Positions 1-9,301 of a stretch of 64,000 bases of DNA are shown here, in pieces. Position 1 is the first letter of the stretch. Every line of letters begins with the position of its first letter. Under the pieces are notes generated by a model. It worked only from the letters and a program-made list of their open reading frames with translations, was not told the origin of the DNA and searched no databases. The stretch comes from Microbacterium sufflavum (GTDB lineage: Bacteria; Actinomycetota; Actinomycetes; Actinomycetales; Microbacteriaceae), in contig NZ_JAHWXK010000001.1 of the NCBI RefSeq assembly GCF_023091155.1, positions 2,728,001 through 2,792,000 on the forward strand. Reading direction: 5' to 3'. Both the position numbers and the translations under genes were made by a program.

Positions 1-129
1 CGGGCGGCCGAGAACGCTGGCCTGGCAGCATCCGCCTCCGCGAACGGCTCGGGCTTCGGTCTCGGCGGAGCTCCTGCGCCCACCGAGGCGGATCTCGCCG
101 AGATCCAGAAGCTCTTCGGCAAGAGCTGA
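1..129 (+). CDS. ffh: C-terminal end of probable signal recognition particle protein Ffh (partial)
   Basis: The window opens inside a frame that gives 42 residues and stops with TGA at 127-129. The tail begins RAAENAGLAAS and ends in ADLAEIQKLFGKS, with a Gly/Ala/Ser-rich linker between. This resembles the extended C-terminus of actinobacterial Ffh, where a flexible tail follows the methionine-rich SRP RNA-binding domain. Ffh commonly lies a few genes upstream of rpsP in Actinobacteria, which fits the block starting at 8.6 kb. The GTPase and M domains are outside the window, so the call rests on this tail and on gene order only. Confidence 0.5.
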   Translation, partial: RAAENAGLAASASANGSGFGLGGAPAPTEADLAEIQKLFGKS

Positions 130-132
130 TCC

Positions 133-1047
133 TCAGGCGCGTGCCGCCGGCACCGGTGGCTCCTCGCCGATCGTCGGCGTCGTCGGTGTTCGCCGTGGCC
201 GCGCCGTCAGCTGTCCCACCACGAGCGCACCCAGAGCGAGGGCCAGTCCGACGCCCTGAACCGCGGTGAAGCTCTCCCCGAGGACGATGACGCCCAGCAG
301 GGCGGCCACGAGCGGCGAGAGCAGGGCGAGCAGGCCGGGCGCGATCACCGGCAACTGCTGGATGCCCCGGAACCAGAGGGTGTAGGCGACGATGCCCCCG
401 ACCGTACCCAGCCAGAGGTAGCCGAGCGCTGCGGCCCCGTCGATGGACGACGGCACGCCCTCCACGGCGAGGGTCACGGGAAGCAGGAGCAGACCACCCG
501 CGGTGAGCTGCCATCCGGCGTAGACCACGGGGCCGATGTCCCGCGGACGGCCCCAGCGCTTGGTGAGGATCATGCCGAGGCCCGTCGCGGTGACGCCGCC
601 GAGCGCCGCGAGCACGCCCCAGAGGTCGAGCTGCGCCGCCGGACCGAGGACGACCAGTGCGACACCGCCCGCTCCGGTCACGGCGGCCGCGGCGGACACC
701 GCCCTGATCCGCTCCTGGAGCACCAGGGCACCCAGCACCAGCACGATGAGCGGCTGCGCCCCTGCGACTGCGGCGGCGACCCCGCCGGGCAGCCGCTCGG
801 CGGCGAGGAAGAGCAACGGGAAGAACGCGCCGATGTTGAGCGCGCCCAGCACGAGCATCTTCGGCCACCACGTGCCGCGCGGCAGGCGACGAGCGAGAAG
901 CACGGCCACGAGACCCGCCGGGAGCGAGCGGAGCAGCCCCGCGAACAGCGGGTGGCCAGGAGGGAGGAGCTCGGTCGTGACGAGGTAGGTCGTGCCCCAC
1001 GACAGCGGGGCCAGAGCGGTCAGCAGCACGATGCGCCATCTGTTCAT
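133..1047 (-). CDS. EamA/DMT-family drug-metabolite exporter
   Basis: A 304-residue integral membrane protein that looks like a ten-helix drug/metabolite transporter with two EamA repeats. The first repeat contains the family-like PLSWGTTYLVTTELLPP segment near the N-terminus; the second starts around residue 150 after a Pro/Gly-rich middle. These proteins export amino acids, metabolites or drugs; the substrate cannot be read from the sequence. I chose ATG 1047 (MNRWR) over the frame's first start 36 bases upstream because it puts the first helix at the N-terminus. It is divergent from the LysR gene at 1126, the usual arrangement when such a regulator controls the exporter. Confidence 0.88.
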   Translation of the reverse strand: MNRWRIVLLTALAPLSWGTTYLVTTELLPPGHPLFAGLLRSLPAGLVAVLLARRLPRGTWWPKMLVLGALNIGAFFPLLFLAAERLPGGVAAAVAGAQPLIVLVLGALVLQERIRAVSAAAAVTGAGGVALVVLGPAAQLDLWGVLAALGGVTATGLGMILTKRWGRPRDIGPVVYAGWQLTAGGLLLLPVTLAVEGVPSSIDGAAALGYLWLGTVGGIVAYTLWFRGIQQLPVIAPGLLALLSPLVAALLGVIVLGESFTAVQGVGLALALGALVVGQLTARPRRTPTTPTIGEEPPVPAARA

Positions 1048-1112
1048 GGCTCCAGCGTGGGGGCTTCCCGCGCATGAGTCCAACGCGGGCTTGTCATCCT
1101 ATCCATGAGGCG

Positions 1113-1124
1113 CGATCATGATCG
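1113..1124. promoter_or_regulatory. 12-bp palindrome in the EamA/LysR divergent spacer
   Basis: CGATCATGATCG is a perfect palindrome ending one base before the LysR start codon. Its place between a LysR gene and its divergent partner suggests an autoregulatory site, but it does not show the T-N11-A half-site spacing typical of LysR operators. Weak inference only. Confidence 0.25.
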
Positions 1125-1125
1125 G

Positions 1126-2019
1126 ATGGATCTGCAGCAACTGCGGTACGTGGTCGCGGTCGCGGCGACCGGGAGCTTCACCCGCGCGGCGGAGCAGTGC
1201 TTCGTGACGCAGTCGGCGCTGAGCCACCAGATGGCGGCGCTCGAGCGCGAGCTCGGCCATCGGCTGTTCGCGCGATCGAGCCGCAGTGTGCGCCTCACGG
1301 AGGCGGGCGAGGCGTTCCTCGAGCATGCACGGGTCGCCGTCCGCGCCGCCGAGCAGGCGAAGGACGCCGTCGCTGCGGTTGCCGGCGAGGTGACCGGAAC
1401 GCTCCGCCTCGGCGCGATCCCCACCGTGACAGCGATCTCGGTGCCGGAGCTTCTGCGCGCGTTCCGGGAGGCGTATCCCGCGGCACGGGTGGAGCTGCGC
1501 GGTGGCAACAGCGACGAGCTCATCGCCGCGCTCCGCCGCGACGACCTCGACATCGCGCTGCTGGGTTTGCGCGGCGACCTGGAACCCGCGGGGGTCGCGT
1601 CTCGCGCGGTACAGCATCAGCGACTGGTCGCGGTGCTGCCGCATGACCACGGGCTCGCGACGCGGCGGCGGCTCCGGCTCGCCGATCTCGCCGGGTGCGC
1701 CTTCGCGGACTTCCCCGCCGGGACATCGGGTCGGGCGCAGAGTGACGCCGCCTTCACCGCCGCAGGACTCGAGCGGGACGTGGCCTTCGAGGTCGACACC
1801 GCTCCGCTGCTTCTCGGACTCGTGAGGGCGGGGCTCGCCGTGACCCTTCTGGCCCCGGGGGTGGTCGACGGCGCAGAAGGTGTGGTCGCGGTGGCGGTGA
1901 GCGACGGGCCCGAGCGGACGGAATACGTCGCGTGGGATGCCGTGGCTCCGAGGGGCGTGGCGCGGGCGCTACTGGCCGTCCTGGACGGGATGCGGAACCA
2001 GGAATCGGAGCGCGGGTGA
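1126..2019 (+). CDS. LysR-family transcriptional regulator
   Basis: A 297-residue LysR protein. Residues 1-60 form the winged helix-turn-helix (start MDLQQLRYVVAVAATGSF, then the QSALSHQMAALE recognition region); residues ~88-290 are the two-lobed periplasmic-binding-like effector domain beginning TLRLGAIPT. ATG 1126 is preferred over an upstream in-frame start because MDLQQLR is the standard family N-terminus. It probably senses a small molecule and controls itself and the divergent EamA exporter. It converges on glpK, from which it is separated by a strong hairpin. Confidence 0.92.
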   Translation: MDLQQLRYVVAVAATGSFTRAAEQCFVTQSALSHQMAALERELGHRLFARSSRSVRLTEAGEAFLEHARVAVRAAEQAKDAVAAVAGEVTGTLRLGAIPTVTAISVPELLRAFREAYPAARVELRGGNSDELIAALRRDDLDIALLGLRGDLEPAGVASRAVQHQRLVAVLPHDHGLATRRRLRLADLAGCAFADFPAGTSGRAQSDAAFTAAGLERDVAFEVDTAPLLLGLVRAGLAVTLLAPGVVDGAEGVVAVAVSDGPERTEYVAWDAVAPRGVARALLAVLDGMRNQESERG

Positions 2020-2024
2020 AACGA

Positions 2025-2058
2025 GAAGCGGGCCCGGGGGAGACCCCGGACCCGCTTC
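2025..2058. terminator. Bidirectional terminator between LysR gene and glpK
   Basis: A 13-bp stem (2025-2037 with 2046-2058, one C/A mismatch) with an 8-base loop lies between the converging LysR and glpK stop codons. Short T-containing tracts follow on both strands, so it can serve both genes. Confidence 0.8.
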
Positions 2059-2071
2059 ATCCTTCCTCGGA

Positions 2072-3586
<1,515 letters not shown>

Positions 3587-3619
3587 GTGTTCTCCTTTGA
3601 ATTCGCTTGCGGGTAGGGA

Positions 3620-4375
3620 TCAGCCGGCGAGGCCGAGCAGAACGGGTGCCGCGAGGGCGGCGATGACACCACCGATGAGCGGGCCGACGACCGGGACCCA
3701 CGAGTAGGACCAGTCGCTCGCGCCCTTGCCCTTGATCGGGAGGATGGCGTGAGCGATGCGCGGGCCGAGGTCACGGGCGGGGTTGATGGCGTAGCCGGTC
3801 GGGCCACCGAGGGAGGCGCCGATCGCGACCACGAGCAGGGCGACCGGAAGCGCCGTGAGCGGGCCGAGGCCACCGGGGGTGCCGATCTCGATGTCGCCGT
3901 AGTCGGCGAACGCGAAGATCACGAACACCAGCACGAACGTACCGATGATCTCGGTGACGAGGTTCCAGCCGTAGGAGCGGATGGCAGGGCCGGTCGAGAA
4001 CACGCCGAGCTTGTTGGCCGCTTCGGGCTCCTCGTCGAAGTGCTGCTTGTAGGCGAGCCACACGACGATCGCACCGAGGATCGCACCGAGCAGTTCCGCC
4101 CCGGTCGCGGTCAGGAACATCGCGAAGTCGATCTTGCCGGCGACGAGCAGGCCGATGCCGACGGCGGGGTTCAGGATGGCGCCCGAGTAGGCCGAGACGA
4201 GGACACCGGCGAACACCGCGAGACCCCACCCCCAGTTGACCATCAGGAAGCCGCCACCGAAGCCCTTGTTCTTCGCCAGGGCGACGTTCGCGACGACACC
4301 GCAGCCGAGCAGCACCAGCATCGCCGTGCCGACGAGCTCGGACAGGAAGTAAAGACCGAGATTGACGTCAGTCAT
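3620..4375 (-). CDS. glpF: Glycerol uptake facilitator (aquaglyceroporin)
   Basis: A 251-residue major intrinsic protein with six membrane helices and the two half-helix NPA signatures at residues 69-71 (GAILNPA) and 198-200 (YAINPARD). The Asp after the second NPA-Arg marks the glycerol-conducting branch rather than strict water channels. It passes glycerol across the membrane to GlpK, encoded immediately downstream. The start ATG 4375 is preceded by an AAAGG site. A 91-base gap containing hairpins separates it from glpD, so its expression may be tuned separately. Confidence 0.95.
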   Translation of the reverse strand: MTDVNLGLYFLSELVGTAMLVLLGCGVVANVALAKNKGFGGGFLMVNWGWGLAVFAGVLVSAYSGAILNPAVGIGLLVAGKIDFAMFLTATGAELLGAILGAIVVWLAYKQHFDEEPEAANKLGVFSTGPAIRSYGWNLVTEIIGTFVLVFVIFAFADYGDIEIGTPGGLGPLTALPVALLVVAIGASLGGPTGYAINPARDLGPRIAHAILPIKGKGASDWSYSWVPVVGPLIGGVIAALAAPVLLGLAG

Positions 4376-4396
4376 GTCTTCATTGACCTTTCTTAC

Positions 4397-4433
4397 GGGT
4401 CGGGGCCCCTCTGCCCCGACCCCCTATGGGGGT
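4397..4433 (-). promoter_or_regulatory. Overlapping alternative hairpins in the glpD-glpF spacer
   Basis: Two mutually exclusive inverted repeats: a 10-bp perfect stem, 4397-4406 with 4413-4422, and a smaller one, ACCCCC/GGGGGT-type, at 4419-4433. They share bases 4419-4422. Neither is followed by a T-run in the transcribed direction, so they may act as mRNA processing or attenuation elements within the operon rather than as a full terminator. Confidence 0.5.
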
Positions 4434-4466
4434 AGCACCGCGAGGAGGGCGGTGGTCGGACTTCCG

Positions 4467-6176
4467 TCAGCCGCGGGCGCGGGACGGAAGGTGGAGTCCG
4501 TGTCGTTCGTTGAGGAGGAGGCGGGTCTGCTCGACTTCGGCATCGTGCCGCTCGCGGTCCCAGCCGAGGAGGGGAGCGAGCGCCTCAGCGATCTCGTCGA
4601 GCACCTCGGCGTTGGCGCCGCCCGTGAAGGCGATGCTGGTGCGGCGCAGGATCACGTCCTCCAGCCGTGCGACCATCTCGTCCTGCACCATCCATTCGAG
4701 CTCCCGTGTGGAGAGGTCGCCGCCGGCGAGGGGCGCGTCCGGTCCCTGCTCGACGTGCGCCCAGACCTCGGCCGCCCGCGTGCCGTAACGGGCCAGCAGC
4801 TGCTCGGCACGTGCTCCGGCGCCCGGCAGGTTCTCCTGGATCCAGATGCGCTTGGCCTTCTCGGTGCGCGGGAACTCGCGTCCGCCGCCGATGGCACGAC
4901 CCGCGGTCGACACCGTGCGCGTGCGACCCAGGAGGTCGAGCACCTGGTTGGACAGCGATTCGCCGAGCGCGCGGAACGTGGTCCACTTGCCACCGACCAG
5001 GCTCACCAGCGGGACGGCGCCCTGGCGGTCGACCTCGACCCGGTAGTCGCGCGAGACGAACCCGGGGGCCGTGTCCTCGTGGCGGGGGAGCGGGCGGATG
5101 CCGGAGAAGTTGTAGACGATCTGCTCGCGGGTCACCGAGATCGTCGGGAACACGTGGTGGATGAGGTCGAAGAAGTAGTCGATCTCCTCCTCGGTGCACA
5201 CCGGGACCTCGCGCGGGTCGGCGTCGATGTCCGTGGTGCCGACGAGCACTCGGCCCTTCAGCGGATAGATCAGCACGATGCGGCCGTCGGAGTGCTCGAA
5301 GAAGATCTCGCGGCCGCGGGTGGCGTCCAGCAGCTCCGGGTGGTCCAGCACGATGTGCGAGCCCTTGGTGCCGCCCATGAAACGGCTCTGGAGGCCGAGC
5401 TCCTCGTTGGTGAGGTCGGTCCAGGGGCCGGACGCGTTGACGATCACGTCTGCGGACACGGCGAACTCGGTGCCGCTCTCGCGGTCGCGCAGCAGCACGC
5501 TGTCGCCGTCGCGACCGACCGCCTCGACGTAGTTGAGAGCCACGGCGCCGGGGTGCGCGGCGCGCCCGTCCTGCAGCACGTCGAGGGCGAGCCGCTCCGG
5601 GTCGTGCATCGAGGCGTCGTAGTACGTCGCGGTGTACTTGATGTCCGGGTCGAGCGACGGCAGTTCAGCGAGCGACTTCTTACGTCCGAGGAAGCGGTGG
5701 CGCGGCACGGTGCCGCCGTCGCGCGAGAAGGTGTCGTAGATCGTGAGGCCGACCTTGATCAGGAACGCTCCGCGCTCCTTCGGCTTGCCGCTCTTGTGGG
5801 TGAGGAAGCGGAGCGGCGCGGAGAGGATGCCCGAGAACGTCGAGTAGATCGGGATCGTGGTCTGCAGCGGCTTGACGTAGTGCGGCGCGATCTTGAGCAG
5901 ACCGTTGCGCTCCTCCACCGACTCGCGGACGAGGCGGAACTCGCCGTTCTCCAGGTAGCGGATGCCCCCGTGGATCATGTGGCTGGAGGCGGCGGAGGCC
6001 CCGGACGCGAAGTCGCCGCGCTCGACCAGGAGGACATCGACCCCCTGCAACGCCAGGTCGCGGAACGTGGAGATGCCGTTGATGCCACCGCCGATGACGA
6101 GGACGGTGGTGCGTCCGGACTCGCGGACAGCGCGGACGTCCGCGCGCTCGGGGGACGCGTGTGTGGAATCGATCAT
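4467..6176 (-). CDS. glpD: Aerobic glycerol-3-phosphate dehydrogenase
   Basis: A 569-residue FAD enzyme of the GlpD/GlpA type that oxidises glycerol-3-phosphate to dihydroxyacetone phosphate and passes electrons to quinone at the membrane. The FAD-binding Rossmann motif VIGGGINGIS is at residues 27-36, and the family segment SSHMIHGGIRYLE follows near residue 65. A C-terminal DAO_C-type domain begins after about residue 400. The frame is open further upstream, but ATG 6176 has a clear AGAGGG ribosome site and gives normal family length. It is the first gene of the glycerol operon and is divergent from the SorC-type regulator. Confidence 0.96.
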   Translation of the reverse strand: MIDSTHASPERADVRAVRESGRTTVLVIGGGINGISTFRDLALQGVDVLLVERGDFASGASAASSHMIHGGIRYLENGEFRLVRESVEERNGLLKIAPHYVKPLQTTIPIYSTFSGILSAPLRFLTHKSGKPKERGAFLIKVGLTIYDTFSRDGGTVPRHRFLGRKKSLAELPSLDPDIKYTATYYDASMHDPERLALDVLQDGRAAHPGAVALNYVEAVGRDGDSVLLRDRESGTEFAVSADVIVNASGPWTDLTNEELGLQSRFMGGTKGSHIVLDHPELLDATRGREIFFEHSDGRIVLIYPLKGRVLVGTTDIDADPREVPVCTEEEIDYFFDLIHHVFPTISVTREQIVYNFSGIRPLPRHEDTAPGFVSRDYRVEVDRQGAVPLVSLVGGKWTTFRALGESLSNQVLDLLGRTRTVSTAGRAIGGGREFPRTEKAKRIWIQENLPGAGARAEQLLARYGTRAAEVWAHVEQGPDAPLAGGDLSTRELEWMVQDEMVARLEDVILRRTSIAFTGGANAEVLDEIAEALAPLLGWDRERHDAEVEQTRLLLNERHGLHLPSRARG

Positions 6177-6241
6177 CGTCGACCCTCTCTTCCTTGCTTG
6201 CCACCAGCATCGACCCGTCTGACGTGGGCGCGCAAGTCCGC

Positions 6242-6255
6242 TGCACATATGTGCA
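6242..6255. promoter_or_regulatory. Perfect palindrome, candidate operator for the SorC-type regulator
   Basis: TGCACATATGTGCA is a perfect 14-bp palindrome in the 103-bp spacer between divergent glpD and the SorC-family gene. It lies 24 bases before the regulator's start and 65 bases upstream of the glpD start. A dyad of this size between a regulator and the catabolic operon it faces is a good operator candidate; binding is inferred. Confidence 0.6.
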
Positions 6256-6279
6256 AGGATCGAAGGACAGGAGGAAGTC

Positions 6280-7251
6280 ATGGCAGGTTCCGGCGCGCAA
6301 TCCCGCGACAGCAAGCTGATCGCGGCGCTCACCGCCGCTCAGCTCTACTACATGCAGGACAAGACCATGGAGGTCATCGCCACGGAGCTCGGCACGTCGC
6401 GGTCCTCGGTCTCACGGCTGCTGAGCTTCGCGCGGGAGAGCGGACTCGTCGACATCCGCATCAACTCACCGCTCGAACGGCTCGGCATGCTCGAACAGCG
6501 CATCCGCGATCGCCACCGCGTCGTCGCACACGTGGTGCCGATGGCCGAGATCGTGAGCGAGGTGGAGCGGCTGGAGCGCGTCGCCCTGACGGCGGGACGA
6601 CTCCTGTCTCAGTTCGTCGACTCCAACATGATCGTGGGCGTGGCGTGGGGATCGACCATCAGTGCCGTCAGCCGTGGTCTCACGCAGAAGGAGACGCACA
6701 ACACCACGTTCGTGCAGCTCAACGGCGCCGGCAACACGCAGACCAGCGGTGTGGAGTACTCCAGCGACATCCTGCAGCGCTTCGGCAGTGCGTTCGGCGC
6801 GCAGGTGCAGCAGTTCCCGGTCCCGGCGTTCTTCGACGACCCCGCGACGCGAGAGGCGATGTGGCGGGAGCGCAGCACACGGCGGGTGCTCGACCTCCAG
6901 GCGAAGATGGACATCGCGGTGTTCAGCCTCGGCTCGCCAGCGGCAGAGGTCCCCAGTCGCGTCTACGTCGGCGGGTATCTGGGGCGTGAGGACTACCGGA
7001 GCCTCCGCGAGGATCACGCGATCGGCGACGTCGCGACCGTGTTCTTCCGCGCGGACGGCTCGTGGCGCGACATCCGCGTCAACGCCAGGGCGACCGGGCC
7101 GGGCCTCGACCGCCTGCGGCGCGTGCCCCGGCGGGTGTGCGTCGTGTCCGGGGTGCCGAAGCTCGCGAGCCTGCGGGCGGCGATCGCCGCGGAGCTCATC
7201 ACCGACGTCGTGCTCGACGAGGGCCTCGCGCGCCGGCTCATCGAGGACTGA
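6280..7251 (+). CDS. SorC/DeoR-type sugar-binding transcriptional regulator
   Basis: A 323-residue regulator. An N-terminal helix-turn-helix covers residues ~25-60 (MEVIATELGTSRSSVSRLLS), followed by a SorC-type sugar-phosphate-binding domain with VGVAWGST near residue 115 and a C-terminal GVPKLASLRAAI helix. Such proteins usually repress catabolic operons and are released by a phosphorylated sugar or polyol. The divergent glycerol operon and the shared palindrome point to glycerol-3-phosphate or a related ligand, which is inference. The ATG at 6280 has a strong AGGAGG site. Confidence 0.88.
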   Translation: MAGSGAQSRDSKLIAALTAAQLYYMQDKTMEVIATELGTSRSSVSRLLSFARESGLVDIRINSPLERLGMLEQRIRDRHRVVAHVVPMAEIVSEVERLERVALTAGRLLSQFVDSNMIVGVAWGSTISAVSRGLTQKETHNTTFVQLNGAGNTQTSGVEYSSDILQRFGSAFGAQVQQFPVPAFFDDPATREAMWRERSTRRVLDLQAKMDIAVFSLGSPAAEVPSRVYVGGYLGREDYRSLREDHAIGDVATVFFRADGSWRDIRVNARATGPGLDRLRRVPRRVCVVSGVPKLASLRAAIAAELITDVVLDEGLARRLIED

Positions 7252-7266
7252 ACCGCCGACGGGGCG

Positions 7267-8418
7267 TCACTCGCCGTCGATCGACGACTCCGGCCCCGAG
7301 CGGAACTCGCGGATCAGGTGCTGCACGACCGCGGCGAGGTCGCCGTCCGTCGCGTCGGCGACGGCCAACTGACGCGCATAGCTCGCGCCTCCCTCGAGGA
7401 TGCCGCCGATGCTCGCGAACTCCCGCCCGCAGCCGAGCTCGACCGCGACCGGGGCGAGCTCTTCGATCTTCTCCGCCAGATGATCTCCTACGAGACGCTG
7501 CGTTCCGATCGCGTCGACGATCACGCGAGCGTCGAGGCCGTAGCGGGCGGCGCGCCACTTGTTCTCCCGGTGGTACCAGGCGGGAAGCTCCGGAAGCGCC
7601 GCGCCCTCGTCCAGCAGCCGCGAGAAGTGCTCGACCAGCACCTGCACGAGAGCCGCGACGGCGGCCATCTCGGACAGCGTGGACAGCCCGTCGCACGCCC
7701 TCACCTCGATTGTGCCCCAGCGCGGTGCGGGGCGGATGTCCCAGCGCACCTCGGTCGCGTCGGCCATGACGCCCGTGCGGACCATGTCGTCGAGGTACCG
7801 CTCGAACTGTGCCCAGTCGCGCAGCGGCCAGGGGAGCCCAGCGGTCGGAAGCTGCTGGAACACCAGGGCGCGGTTGGAGGCGTATCCCGTGCGCTCCCCG
7901 GCCCAGAACGGGCTCGACGCCGACAGAGCCTGGAGGTGGGGGAGGTAGGCGGACAGGGCGTTGATGATCGGGAACACCTTGCGCTGGTCCTCCACGCCCA
8001 CGTGCACGTGGATGCCCCAGATCATCATGTTGCGTCCCCACCACTGGGTGCGCTCGATGAGGGTGTGATACCGGGTCTTGTCCGTCACCTGCTGATCGAA
8101 CCATTGCGCGAACGGGTGGCTGCCGGCGGAGAGGAGCTCGATCCCCGCCGGGTCGGTGGAGGCCCGGACCGCGGAGATGGCGTTGGCGATGTCGTCGACC
8201 GCGTGGGCCACCGAGTCGCCGATGCCGCTCGTGACCTCGATCGTGTTCGTGAGGAGCTCCCCGGTCACGGTGTGGCGTTCGTCCTCGCTCTCCGCTTCCA
8301 GCGCGGCGAGGAGCTCGGGCGCGCGGCCGACCAGATCGCCGGTCGCGGGATCGGCGAGCATGATCTCCCATTCGAGACCGACGGTGGAGCGGGCCGAAGC
8401 GGCGAAGTCGAGCTGCAC
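7267..8418 (-). CDS. YbdK-type carboxylate-amine ligase (glutamate-cysteine ligase-like)
   Basis: A 383-residue member of the GCS2/YbdK family. It shows the N-terminal [12 protein letters not shown] segment, a central [12 protein letters not shown] metal-binding block, and [15 protein letters not shown] further on. YbdK proteins show weak gamma-glutamylcysteine synthetase activity; the true substrate in Actinobacteria is uncertain. There is no ATG near the N-terminus. GTG 8418 and GTG 8424 are both possible, with no Shine-Dalgarno sequence; 8418 is preferred because a CAGACT hexamer lies exactly six bases upstream. It converges on the SorC-type regulator gene. Confidence 0.85.
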   Translation of the reverse strand: MQLDFAASARSTVGLEWEIMLADPATGDLVGRAPELLAALEAESEDERHTVTGELLTNTIEVTSGIGDSVAHAVDDIANAISAVRASTDPAGIELLSAGSHPFAQWFDQQVTDKTRYHTLIERTQWWGRNMMIWGIHVHVGVEDQRKVFPIINALSAYLPHLQALSASSPFWAGERTGYASNRALVFQQLPTAGLPWPLRDWAQFERYLDDMVRTGVMADATEVRWDIRPAPRWGTIEVRACDGLSTLSEMAAVAALVQVLVEHFSRLLDEGAALPELPAWYHRENKWRAARYGLDARVIVDAIGTQRLVGDHLAEKIEELAPVAVELGCGREFASIGGILEGGASYARQLAVADATDGDLAAVVQHLIREFRSGPESSIDGE

Positions 8419-8424
8419 GACCAC

Positions 8425-8430
8425 AGTCTG
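8425..8430 (-). promoter_or_regulatory. Candidate -10 box of the YbdK-type gene (leaderless)
   Basis: CAGACT on the minus strand ends six bases before GTG 8418. The first base differs from TANNNT, so this is a weaker example of the signature, but rpsP and rplS also use a C-initial hexamer. Confidence 0.35.
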
Positions 8431-8471
8431 ACACGGCGTCGCCGACACGCGGCCACGCCGTGTCGCCGCGT

Positions 8472-8501
8472 TTCGCGCGGGGCCGGTGCATCTGGCAGAA
8501 T
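8472..8501 (+). promoter_or_regulatory. rpsP promoter
   Basis: A CAGAAT -10 hexamer at 8496-8501 is embedded in TGGCAGAAT, the same nine bases found before rplS. The -35 region (TTCGCG at 8472-8477, 18-base spacer) is weak. The predicted RNA start near 8508 leaves a leader of about 118 bases. Confidence 0.55.
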
Positions 8502-8531
8502 AGAGGGTCGGACGACGTGCTCGACCCTCTA
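8501..8531. promoter_or_regulatory. Inverted repeat across the rpsP transcription start
   Basis: Ten perfectly paired bases (8501-8510 with 8522-8531) flank an 11-base spacer. The left arm begins at the last base of the -10 box and contains the predicted start point, so the dyad is more likely a DNA-level control site or an initially transcribed structure than a terminator. Confidence 0.45.
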
Positions 8532-8625
8532 TCCAGCATTCGTCCTCCCTATTGAGCTTCCGCCGGGTGTGCACCCCACTCTCCAGGCGATCGGTTCGTT
8601 TCCTTCCACACCATTCAGGAGAATC

Positions 8626-9060
8626 GTGTCTGTCAAGATTCGTCTCAAGCGCCTGGGCAAGATCCGCGCGCCTTACTACCGCATCGTCGTCGCCGACTCG
8701 CGCACCAAGCGCGACGGTCGTGTGATCGAGGAGATCGGCAAGTACCACCCCACCGAGGAGCCCTCCTTCATCGAGGTCGACTCCGAGCGTGCGCAGTACT
8801 GGCTGTCCGTCGGCGCTCAGCCGACCGAGCAGGTCACCGCCATCCTCAAGATCACGGGCGACTGGGGCATCTTCAAGGGCGACAAGGACGCGAAGTCCAC
8901 GCTCAAGGTCGCCGAGGAGAAGACGGCGTTCGAGGCCGACTCCTCGAAGAAGTCGGTCATCAAGCCGAAGGCGGAGAAGAAGGAGGCTCCCGCTGAGGAG
9001 GCTCCCGCCGCTGACGCCGACGCGGAGGCCGCCGAGGCTCCCGCCGCCGACGCCGAGTAA
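8626..9060 (+). CDS. rpsP: 30S ribosomal protein S16
   Basis: A 144-residue S16. Residues 1-80 are the standard small-subunit fold ([25 protein letters not shown]). The rest is an acidic, Ala/Glu/Lys-rich tail of about 50 residues, typical of Microbacteriaceae and absent from the short E. coli form. The GTG start at 8626 follows an AGGAGA site. It heads the rpsP, KH protein, rimM, trmD block. Confidence 0.97.
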   Translation: MSVKIRLKRLGKIRAPYYRIVVADSRTKRDGRVIEEIGKYHPTEEPSFIEVDSERAQYWLSVGAQPTEQVTAILKITGDWGIFKGDKDAKSTLKVAEEKTAFEADSSKKSVIKPKAEKKEAPAEEAPAADADAEAAEAPAADAE

Positions 9061-9066
9061 TCCATC

Positions 9067-9297
9067 GTGCTTGCCGCCGCGCTCGAGCACATCGTCAAGG
9101 GGATCGTCGATCACCCGGAGGATGTGCGCATCACCGAATCCACCTCGCCGCGAGGCGACCTCCTCGAGGTGCGCGTGCACCCCGACGACCGTGGACGCGT
9201 GATCGGGCGTGGCGGCCGCACGGCCAAAGCCCTGCGCACCCTCGTCAGCGCTCTCGCGGACGGGCGTCGCGTTCGTGTCGACGTCGCGGACGACTGA
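9067..9297 (+). CDS. khpA: KH-domain RNA-binding protein (KhpA-like)
   Basis: A 76-residue protein consisting almost only of one KH domain, with the invariant RVIGRGGRTAKALR loop at about residues 43-56. KhpA-type proteins bind RNA, often with KhpB, and sit between rpsP and rimM in many Gram-positive bacteria, as here. The GTG start is six bases after the rpsP stop, so it depends on the rpsP transcript. Confidence 0.93.
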   Translation: MLAAALEHIVKGIVDHPEDVRITESTSPRGDLLEVRVHPDDRGRVIGRGGRTAKALRTLVSALADGRRVRVDVADD

Positions 9298-9301
9298 CGT
9301 G

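Noticed and set aside
4362..6989. An open frame of 875 codons on the plus strand opposite glpF, glpD and the regulator
   Set aside because: It is antisense to well-recognised proteins, has no family similarity, and such long shadow frames are expected at this GC content. Similar long antisense frames at 15500-17632(-), 22713-25154(-), 31820-34063(+), 34 to 39 kb (+) and 56580-59021(-) were dropped for the same reason.
8940..9057. Repeated GCC/GAG/GCT codons at the end of rpsP, and similar ones at 21600-21795 in rpsB
   Set aside because: They encode the low-complexity Ala/Glu tails of S16 and S2, in frame, and are not DNA repeat arrays or CRISPRs.
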